In this document: positions 29,812-38,074 of the stretch, one piece after another
Numbering within the stretch: the stretch's first letter is position 1
How the letters are laid out: the number at the start of each line of letters is the position of its first letter
Assembly (NCBI GenBank): GCA_003194525.1
Contig: NBIV01000041.1
Location: 336,464-400,463 of the forward strand
Source of the DNA: Gracilariopsis chorda
Lineage: Eukaryota > Rhodophyta > Florideophyceae > Gracilariales > Gracilariaceae
Direction of reading: 5' to 3'
Length of the DNA: 64,000 nucleotides
The notes under the pieces: generated by a model
What the model was told of the DNA's origin: nothing
The model's database searches: none
Seen by the model: the letters and a program-made list of their open reading frames with translations, nothing else
Program-made: the position numbers and the translations under genes

Positions 29812-31221
29812 TGCGGGGAATAAAATGCACAAGATACGTTCTAATAAGAGGCGCTGTTTCGCAAACTGTTGAAGTGTTTGCGGATATGACAGTACAAAGG
29901 GATACCGTTGGTAGATACTGTATTGAGGACGCGGCTATGCAACACGAAAACTATACATAGACTACCGATATGTAATCAAATCTCGATTCCCGCACATTGA
30001 AGGCTTGCTGCTGCTGCCTGCATTCTCTGAAGGGAAAGGCTCATGAGGCTCATGAGATAATCCCTCCGTCCTTGCGGGTGTAGGTAAGGAATCACAGAGC
30101 CTAACACGCACTCACACGGCATTTTATTTTCACCATTGTACTCTTTGCGCTGCTCTGCTGCGCGACGATACCAAGTTTTTGTACCAAGGCTATCCGAAGA
30201 AAAGCGTTCCTTTACAAACACTGGTTAGCCTTCTAGCCTTTTATCTTTGTATCGTTTACCCCTGGTTTCTAAAAACCCGTGCGAATGCTGTCGGCGAACA
30301 CTAGGTATTTACAGGATTTGAAGGATGCTGAAAGGCAGGGAAAGCAGACAGGTTGTGTGAAGGAGGTTGGGCGGTGGCAGTGAGAGATCGGGCCGTGTAC
30401 TATGCGACTTCATGCACAGACTGATGTGTTGTAAGGGCTGGAGCGAAAGGTTCCTTCTCCCTCTCTCTTTCGTAAGCTGCTGTTGAGCAATGTTTACTTT
30501 TCTGGGTTATGGCTTAGCTATGGGCTGCGTCGACAAGTCTCAGATCGGAAACACAACAACATGATACTGTTCTCGTAGCGCTCTGCTACACAGTAAGCCC
30601 GTCTTCTACACGTTCAATGAGTCCCAAAGGCACGTCACTGACCCTAGGGTGGGTGAGGAGGCGAACGAAGAGCGATTGCGCCACAGTAGCGCAAATTGAC
30701 CAGGAGCGCGCTCGTTCGCGGTGAGTTGGGATGAGTGAAGATGCCGTGACGACAGAACATCCATGATAAACTACTCGCACGTGGCACATAGTTACTCGCA
30801 CATTTGATGTCATATGTATAGCAAATCTTCCCTGCGTGCGCCGAAAATCGCAATTTTCGCGGACTCAAATCAAAGGACGCAAAAGGAGCACTCCGCAAAA
30901 GGTTCTTTCGCCCCGGTTCCGCAACGATAGCCCAATTTTGCACGTGTTCTTCGGTAGGTAAAGGCGTTGCGTTGAGCAGAAGGCTCTGTGAGCTGCAAGT
31001 TCGCTACGGCGACAGCAAACCAGCTTGGAACTTCAAACGTATCCCTTTCTGCGTTCTTCGAAATCTGGGAGCGCTTGAACTGAAAAGTTGCTGCTATATG
31101 ACATTCCCAAGTTCATTGGAACAAGTTGTTTGTGACACAAACAGAGCAGATGTTTTCCAAGCCAGTTTAACTGAGTGAGGAATTTAGCTACGAGTCGAAG
31201 GCTTGTATTTCAAAGCAGTGC
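29812..31221. other. Intergenic, no gene seen
   Basis: A 1.4-kb spacer between the divergent antiporter and photolyase genes. It holds a dispersed-motif cluster at 30224-30275 (TTAGCCTTCTAGCC, ATCTTTGTATC, TTTACCCCTGG) but no convincing coding frame or RNA gene. Confidence 0.5.
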
Positions 31222-32874
31222 ATGAAAGAAACCACCTTTGCTGCATACATTATGCCGAGTCCGGCCGTTCTACATTGGTTTCGTAGAGATCTTCGTCTCA
31301 CTGATAATCGCGCATTGAACGAAGCAATTCGAGTGGCGAAGAAAACGAAGTCTCCGCTGATTCCGCTGTATATTCTCGATCCAAATCTCATTCCGCAGAA
31401 CTGCAGCGCAGTTCGAATGCGGTTTTTGAGAGAATCAGTATCTCAACTGCGTTCAAGTCTTCTAAAGCATGGTTTGAATTTGCGCGTTGTGAGAGGCCAA
31501 GCAACTCAAGTTATTCCGGATCTAGCAGGTAGGTGGAGAGTACGCGACACCTTTTGGGAAAGTGAATACGATCCTGTTTCGCGTGAGCGAGATGCACAAG
31601 TAGCAAGAGACTTAAAAGGCTCTGGTGTGAATGTGAGAACTTTTCCGGGGTTTCTTCTGTACGACCCTGACGATGTTCTCCGGCATTGTAACGGACTTGC
31701 TCCAAGAACCATGACCGGCATGTTGAAGCTTGTTGAAATACTCGGCGATCCCAGGACGCCCGACTCGTTTGCAAACGGAGAATTAGTAGAATTTGAGGAG
31801 GACCCCTTCCTTTATGAAGATCGTGCTCAAGGTATGTGCGATATTCCATCGCTGGCAGATCTTGGCTACCAAGACCCAGAAAATCGATGGGACGTATTTG
31901 AGGGTGGAGAGAAGGCTGGTCTAAAACGACTACATCGTTTCGTGAAGCAGAAAAATGGTCGAATCGTAGCGGATTTTGCGAAGCCCAAAACCAACCCAGC
32001 AGCCTTTTCGCATCGTGAAACAACTGTTCTATCCCCATACCTTGCGCTTGGATGCGTAAGTTGCCGCGTATTTCACGAACGTCTGCGAGAAGTCGAACAA
32101 AGGTATGCACTACAAGAGATGCCTCAGACAACATTGTGGGGACAACTCATCTGGCGTGAGCACTTTTGGTTACTGGCATACTCTGTTAAGAACTTTCACC
32201 AAATGAGAGGTAATGTCGTCTGTAGACAGATTAATTGGCGTGCAGACAAGCAATCAGAAGAACTGCTTCGAACGTGGGCAGAGGCACGAACTGGGTTTCC
32301 ATGGATAGATGCATTAATGACACAATTACACAAAGAAGGTTTCATCCACCATTTAGGAAGGCATAGCCTGGCTTGTTTCTTGACTAGAGGGGATCTATGG
32401 ATCAGCTGGGAGAGAGGATTCAAAGTTTTTGAGAAGTACCTCATTGACTACGACTATGCTCTAAATTCTGCGAACTGGATGTGGTTGAGTTGCAGCGCCT
32501 TCTTTGTAATGTACTATCGCGTGTATTCACCAGTTACATATGGAAAGAAGTGGGACAAAGACGGAAACTTCATCAGGCACTATCTCCCTGTGCTGAGAAC
32601 CATGCCTTCGAAATATATCTATGAACCTTGGAAAGCGCCTAAGGAACTGCAAAGAAGGGTTGGATGCATTATTGGAAAGGACTATCCTGAGCCAATAGTA
32701 GATCACAGAACAGCTAGCCAATGCAACATTGCCAGAATGAAAGAAAGTTTTGAAAAGGGCGAGTTCGGCAAGTTGGAGGATGAAACGGAGTCAAGAGTTA
32801 TTGCGAGTGCTAATAATTCCATCATCACATCAGATGACGTGCGAGAGCCATATCGGAAACGGAGGCGTCGCTAG
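31222..32874 (+). CDS. (6-4) photolyase / animal-type cryptochrome
   Basis: A 550-residue photolyase-cryptochrome protein. The N-terminal alpha/beta domain starts VLHWFRRDLRLTDNRAL. The FAD domain includes FSHRETTVLSPYLALGCVSC, LIWREHFWLLAYSVKNF, INWRAD, GFPWIDALMTQLHKEGFIHH and GRHSLACFLTRGDLWISWE, then YDYALNSANWMWLSCSAFF. The two histidines of the IHHLGRH segment (near residue 375) are those required for (6-4) photoproduct repair. This block is far more like (6-4) photolyases and animal cryptochromes than CPD photolyases. The C-terminal extension is short and ends in KRRRR, a likely nuclear signal. Repair is the more probable function, but algal members of this group can also act as photoreceptors. 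Start: ATG 31222, with a second ATG at 31252. Confidence 0.95.
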   Translation: MKETTFAAYIMPSPAVLHWFRRDLRLTDNRALNEAIRVAKKTKSPLIPLYILDPNLIPQNCSAVRMRFLRESVSQLRSSLLKHGLNLRVVRGQATQVIPDLAGRWRVRDTFWESEYDPVSRERDAQVARDLKGSGVNVRTFPGFLLYDPDDVLRHCNGLAPRTMTGMLKLVEILGDPRTPDSFANGELVEFEEDPFLYEDRAQGMCDIPSLADLGYQDPENRWDVFEGGEKAGLKRLHRFVKQKNGRIVADFAKPKTNPAAFSHRETTVLSPYLALGCVSCRVFHERLREVEQRYALQEMPQTTLWGQLIWREHFWLLAYSVKNFHQMRGNVVCRQINWRADKQSEELLRTWAEARTGFPWIDALMTQLHKEGFIHHLGRHSLACFLTRGDLWISWERGFKVFEKYLIDYDYALNSANWMWLSCSAFFVMYYRVYSPVTYGKKWDKDGNFIRHYLPVLRTMPSKYIYEPWKAPKELQRRVGCIIGKDYPEPIVDHRTASQCNIARMKESFEKGEFGKLEDETESRVIASANNSIITSDDVREPYRKRRRR

Positions 32875-33076
32875 AGTACGGCGTAATTGTTTGGAATTCG
32901 ACACCATACGATGATTCGAAGCTAAAGGATCTCGACTCGATTGTACGAGGTCGTGCAGGCGAAGAAAATAGGGTATGGATGAGAAACCCGTAGATCAAGT
33001 ATCCCTTCATCTTTGGTGGTCTCTTTCCATGCTATCACAGTGTCTAACTATTTTCTTTGGATGTACCAATACTTCT

Positions 33077-34381
33077 CTATCCGTTCGACCCGGTGCTCAT
33101 GTCTGCTAATCCCACATCGGGTGGCATAATTAAAGGACACCTACCAGCTTCTTTACCAGTAATTCTCTCAAATTCCATCGCAACAGCCGCCCAGTTTCGT
33201 TGTAAAGACTCTGCCACCTGGCTCATGAGTATGCATTCTGCTCGTAGAGCTTTCTCCTCCTTTTCCAACTTCTCTAATCGAAGCTTTTGCTTTGCCCTAC
33301 ACTTCTCTACGCTCTCCCTATTTCGCACCCTCCGTATCTTCTTCAACTCCTCTTCATTCTTCTCTTCCGTTGTTATGCGCTTTCGAACTTGCTTTTCATC
33401 ATTCCGGGTTTGTTTTGAAACATGCTGGTGCATCGGCATTACTTTCAGGCGATTAATCGTTTCTGAAATGTTTGAGTTGCTTTTTGCAATTCGCTTCAGC
33501 ACACGTTGAACGACTGCTCCTCCTTTTGGCGCCTGTTTTCTTTCACCATTGATATCGCGATGAGTTTTTTGTGCGGTTTGTAGAATACCGCTCGGGATGA
33601 GTGCAGAAGCCGGAAATTTTCCGCCTGCGTCCTGAAGTATCTCTGGCTGCGGGACATTGGCATATCTGCTGTCCTTATCCGTATGCAAAGATGAAAGCGG
33701 AGACGCGTTCCCCCACAAGTCGCGACACGAAGTTACTTCAGTGCGTTTCCTGGGTTGAGATGGAAATGTATGTATGGGTATATCACACTCCTCTGCTGTC
33801 CACGGCATAATTGATCGTCTGCCTGCCTGTGGATGTGGAAGACCAGTGCCAAAGCTATTTCTGTGTGCCACTGGAGTACCGTCATTAGTCATCATAGAAT
33901 GTAACTGGCGTTGTGGTGTAAAACAGAGTGTTCGGCTGGATGGTAATGGCTTGGCGTTCATGCTAACATTCTTGGATTTGTATGAGGTTTGATGTAACCC
34001 TGCTATCGTCACCTCGGATATGGTACGATCGGCTCCTGGTGACTCCGAAGGAGAAAGATTTTGCCTATGGTATTCTGGCTGCGCAGCAGAATGTTCCAAG
34101 AATGAGTTCGTTTGCGGTTTCAGAAGTAGTACTGTATTATCATGTTTACTCCAAACAGTTGGTGAAAGTGTTAGGGGGTCGACTGGAACAAAGTCGAGCT
34201 GCCGTAGCGATATTGAAGGTGATTTGGGGGTTTGTCGGGATTTCTTAAACCGTGAGGAATTCACAGCTTCGTCTTGATCGAAGTCGGCAGACGACACCCA
34301 GGGCTCAGGACAAACTTGGTCCCGTATCTCATGATTCTCCTCACGAGCTGAAACTTGTCTGGGAGTATTGGAAGTGCTCAT
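33077..34381 (-). CDS. bZIP transcription factor
   Basis: A 434-residue protein whose first 290 residues are disordered and Ser/Pro/Gln-rich. A C-terminal basic-leucine-zipper begins near residue 325: KKIRRVRNRESVEKCRAKQ contains the N-x7-R signature, followed by heptad leucines (LRLEKLEKEEKALRAECIL). A basic run precedes it (RKRITTEEKNEEELKKIRR). The zipper is short, at three to four heptads. The family binds ACGT- or TGACG-type sites as dimers. Several TGACG/TCACG and CACGTG sites occur in promoters of this window, but no link can be shown. The frame reaches 34396 through a GTG, and the ATG at 34381 is used. The gene is convergent with the photolyase gene. Confidence 0.9.
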   Translation of the reverse strand: MSTSNTPRQVSAREENHEIRDQVCPEPWVSSADFDQDEAVNSSRFKKSRQTPKSPSISLRQLDFVPVDPLTLSPTVWSKHDNTVLLLKPQTNSFLEHSAAQPEYHRQNLSPSESPGADRTISEVTIAGLHQTSYKSKNVSMNAKPLPSSRTLCFTPQRQLHSMMTNDGTPVAHRNSFGTGLPHPQAGRRSIMPWTAEECDIPIHTFPSQPRKRTEVTSCRDLWGNASPLSSLHTDKDSRYANVPQPEILQDAGGKFPASALIPSGILQTAQKTHRDINGERKQAPKGGAVVQRVLKRIAKSNSNISETINRLKVMPMHQHVSKQTRNDEKQVRKRITTEEKNEEELKKIRRVRNRESVEKCRAKQKLRLEKLEKEEKALRAECILMSQVAESLQRNWAAVAMEFERITGKEAGRCPLIMPPDVGLADMSTGSNG

Positions 34382-35084
34382 CTCCTCGTCATTCACTTGA
34401 ACTAATGGTTCTTTGATACCTTAGGCTTACTGAGTGAAGGAAGGCATATTGTGCTGCTCTCATGCTCGTAAATCTTCGAGTGTTTGCGTCATTTGCATCG
34501 AAAAGAAGCTGCATAAAAGGGACAGATACAAGTCAAACTTCTGCGTTCTTCATAGAATAGCGCAAGAAGAAAACCGTTCCTCAAAAGTTTCCCTAAGCGA
34601 GCGTGTGCACATTTTGAAATGCCCTTACGAGAGCAATCATGTAGCGCTCGGGAGAATACTGTCAATGCAGCATGCTGGCCAACCGCTGACGAGACCATGT
34701 GTGAAACATATGAGATTTTCTTTTCAAGTCTTCCAACAAGAAAAGAAACGACCCGAGACGGAATGAAATCAGCATTTCCGGTTCGCGGAGCAGGGAGTCA
34801 GCAGCCGTTTCGATCTTAGCCATTGATCTTAGCCATCCCGAGCCTGGCGTATTAATGACGTTAAGGAATTTCTCGACGCTTTTCTAAGTACGACATGGCA
34901 AGGTGAAGCGCACAGCATTGGTACAGGTCTATGCATGGAACATCAAAGGTTCTGTTCGCTCCCTTCTCGATGTATGTATTTCCTGTGGCATTCATTGTCC
35001 TCCGGTGCCTTCCTTCACTGAATCGAACAGAGTTTGAACCACTACCCGTATCGTGCACGTGTTACGAAAGCACCAGTAAATACC

Positions 35085-35310
35085 ATGTATGTATGTGTGT
35101 ATGTGTTTACGGGCACGTGCCACTGATTCCGAGGCAGCGGTATGAACTTTCTAGAAGAAGTAGAAGGCTAATCATCTATTTGACGGCTAAATTCCCCTAA
35201 TAGACCCAATCACATATCCATTTGGCTTCCTCATCCGGCGTAACTTTATATGCTTTTTTGTGGCCTTTTCGGAAGGTCGGCACACCTCGACGGGCGGAAC
35301 TGCATGTGCC
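35085..35310 (+). repeat. Dispersed direct repeat, copy A
   Basis: It shares with copy B (37305-37560) the order of landmarks GTGTTTACGGGCAC/GTGTTCACATGGAC, ACTTTCTAG, TAGAAGGCTAATCATCTATT, GACGGCTAAATTC, CCTAATAGAC, CCTTTTCGGAAGGTCG and CTCGACGGGCGGAACTG. Identity by eye is about 75-80%. A partial third copy is at 35355-35410. Confidence 0.75.
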
Positions 35311-35854
35311 CTTAGCGGGACTCGCCAGTACCTTGCAGTGATCCCTCACTACAGCATGTACGTATGCATGTATGTTTACGGGCGCACGCCACTAATTCCG
35401 AAAGCGTGGTAGGAACCCTTGTTGAGAAATTCCTCTCTCCGCAAAAACTCCAACATCCTATCCGGTCATTTCCTCACCATTGCGGAGACTCCGAGCACTT
35501 GTCTTTCACGTGCGGACGGTTAATAATATGGTGCACAAAGTATGTAAGTGGTTCACGCGATGCTTATCACCTACTTTTTTGACTAAACGCAAGAGTACAT
35601 CATCAATAGTAGCAATCTAACCCTTACCCTTTCCTAATACCGTTCTGCAAGGGCGTCCCATGATTTATCTCGGTCCACATAAAGTTCCTTATCTCCCATT
35701 TCAAACTCAAGTATCAAGTAGTCATAAAAAGGACTCCCAATAAACGAGAACTCCCAGTGAAACACCCTATACAGCTTCTCTCCTTACGTGGATTGCTCAC
35801 CAATATTAAGAAGTCACATATCTCCATGTACAACAGTGTTTGGAGCCTCTATCC

Positions 35855-36232
35855 AGGGATGGAAACAATCCGATGGAACAGGGATTGCTACATCAAGGAG
35901 CAATCCCATCACGCAATCCCATCACGCAATCCCAATGCGAATAGCATTTCCATCGGATTGCAATCTATTTACCTTAAACGCAATCCCAAAACCCATCGCC
36001 CAACTCTAGAGTAGCACTCTCTCTCTCTCTTTATGGGTGCCTAAGTAGCACTCTAAACATAGTGTTTGCTTACATAGCAAGGATGAACGTTTCCTTCACC
36101 GGGTCTAAATCCCATCGCGCCATCTGATGTGGAGATTGCTTCTGAGAATGCCATCGACTTGCAATCTCTTGCAAAGATTGCAATCGCAAATTGCTGAGCT
36201 TGGGATTGCCATCGATGGCAATTCCATCGTTG
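35855..36232. repeat. Cluster of ATCCC/GATTGC palindromic repeats
   Basis: Within about 380 bases the words CAATCCCATC, GATTGC(AATC) and CCATCG recur many times on both strands. There is a perfect 18-bp palindrome ATTGCCATCGATGGCAAT at 36205-36222 and two GATTGCAATC palindromes (near 35954 and 36176). Confidence 0.75.
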
Positions 36233-36239
36233 AAAACGC

Positions 36240-37140
36240 GCCCCTGCCCCTATCAGCTCCAGGTTCCGCCCGGCTGTCTGGATAAAGTTCATCATCGAAC
36301 GTAAGTACTTCAGCTCATCTTCAACGCCCCAGTCATCCCTCTCCTCTTCGAGAGCCGGATGGTTGAGAATCCGATCTACATACTCTTACAGTCACTTTCC
36401 ATCTTGAACCTGCAGCCCTGCGCAAGTAATTCGTCCAAACTATTCGCAGATCACTTCTGCATTTTTGTCGTGGCCTTTATAAGCGCCTCTCTGTCTACGG
36501 CTTGTCAATCCATTTGCCCTGCGTCGCCCAACAGCAGAACTTTCAGTTCCTGGTTCGCCCCAATAACCTCTGCAGCAAAATCTCCTATTACACGCCCAAT
36601 CGCAGCCGTTCGCTCCGTTTGCTGAAACGGAAGTAATTTGCATTATATGAACAAGTTCTCACTCTCCTTCCGTCGTTTGATTCCACTTGCCACGCAAACT
36701 GCCGCTTACGTCGCGCTGCATGAAATACGCTCTATCTGATTGAGCGGCTCTTTTTCGAATCGATGACACAACTTGAAGGCCTTCCGCTTCCAGTACATTT
36801 CTGACCCACGGTAATACGTCTCCAAACCACCGACCAGGTACCACGGCTCTGAGCGAAAACCACGACTGCTTCATGATTTTTGGCTTCATGACACAGTTGC
36901 TCAACAAATACACCCATGCCAAACTCATCACTGCGCTCAATCCAGTCTTACTATGGTAAATTTTTTCTCATCTATCGATTCCCACGGTGCACAACTTTTG
37001 CGGTTTGTTCTGTCAGTTTGTACCACGCATATTACATGAAACTGCTGAACTATCCAGCCTTCTTCTTCTTCTGAGTACCCGTACCACATGAAACGCAAAC
37101 AATGACTTTGGAGCCCCACCGTCGATTCTATAAACGCGTC
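36240..37140 (-). pseudogene. Frameshifted remnant of an unrecognised gene
   Basis: Read on the minus strand, protein-like segments follow each other in changing frames with stops between them. They are WYGYSEEEEGWIVQQFHVI to DEKKFTIVRLD (37119-36940), then IERSDEFGMGVFVEQLCHEA and VVVFAQSRG (about 36945-36850). A third is WVRNVLEAEGLQVVSSIRK to DRAYFMQRDV (about 36820-36690). The last two are AAIGRVIGDFAAEVIGANQE, LKVLLLGDAGQMD stop (about 36610-36515), and DELKYLRSMMNFIQTAG (about 36315-36270). The composition is coding-like and unlike random shadows, so I read it as one decayed gene. I cannot name the family. Introns instead of frameshifts are possible for some breaks, but in-frame stops (after GQMD and after KMQK) argue for decay. 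Confidence 0.4.
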
Positions 37141-37304
37141 TATTTTTTATCAGGATGGACTGACGCTCTCTGACGTACTTTCATCACATACGGAACTCAA
37201 AGTCTCTGTTCTGGCAGACGTTCAACAAACACGCGCTTGTTGTCTGGGTTCAGCACAAGTACCGTTTAGTTGATAAACAAGGATTGCCCTCTTACCACGT
37301 ATTA

Positions 37305-37560
37305 CTCATGTGTATTTATATGTCTGTGTGAATGTGTTCACATGGACAGTGCCCCTAATTCTGAGGCAACAGTAGATTGCTAACCTTTATTAACTTTCTA
37401 GGATGTAGAAGGCTAATCATCTATTCGACGGCTAAATTCACCTAATAGACTCAATCGCATCTTTGGCTCCCTCGTTCAGAGTAACTTCATAGTCTTTTGT
37501 AGCCTTTTCGGAAGGTCGACACCTCGACGGGCGGAACTGTATATGTCCTGCTGGATATAT
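37305..37560 (+). repeat. Dispersed direct repeat, copy B
   Basis: Counterpart of copy A (35085-35310), same orientation. It differs by an insertion of a GATTGCTAACCTTTATTA block, which is itself a form of the dispersed TAACC motif. Confidence 0.75.
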
Positions 37561-38074
37561 GGGGCTCGTGTCCCTAATTCCGAGACCACAAGAGTACAGT
37601 AAGATAGGGGTTCTAAGAACCTTTCTTTCTCTCTACAAAAGTCTTTCGGGTCAAAAGGGATAAGGTTAGCAATCCTTCTACAAGAGTTGTGTAGGAGTTG
37701 CGTATAGTCAGTTATCATACCGAGTCAAGAGACATGCCATGCAGAATTCTACAGTAGCAAGTGGCAAGGCACGAAGAGTTTCAATCCGCTCCCACGAAGG
37801 GCATCCCATCAAACCATATTTTTCTGGCATCGGCAATGGTCAACAATCTTGCAGACTTAGGTGTCGCGATTGAAACTGCGTGCATGAATGTGAAGCCCTG
37901 CCACGGCTGCATTCGTCCTTGGGCAGTGTCGATGGTCCTTAGATATGCAACAGTTGCAGAATGAAAGCGAAAGCGAGAACATAGATTTGGACAGCAGTGT
38001 TGCTAGTTAACTTGCAGCTGTGAGTACACTCAGAGCTAACCTTTCTTACTCAAGGTGTTTATCCAGAGGAAACT

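Larger units (their letters stand above)
34382..38074. other. Gene-poor repeat island
   Basis: No intact gene is seen in 3.7 kb. Contents: a diverged direct-repeat pair (35085-35310 and 37305-37560), a cluster of ATCCC/GATTGC palindromes (35855-36232), a CT microsatellite near 36020, a frameshifted gene remnant (36240-37140, minus), and several copies of the TAGCAA/TAACCC motif (35609, 37377, 37667, 38034). Confidence 0.6.

Noticed and set aside
33057-33509. 150-codon plus-strand ORF rich in Phe and Ser
   Set aside because: Exact antisense shadow of the basic-zipper part of the bZIP gene.
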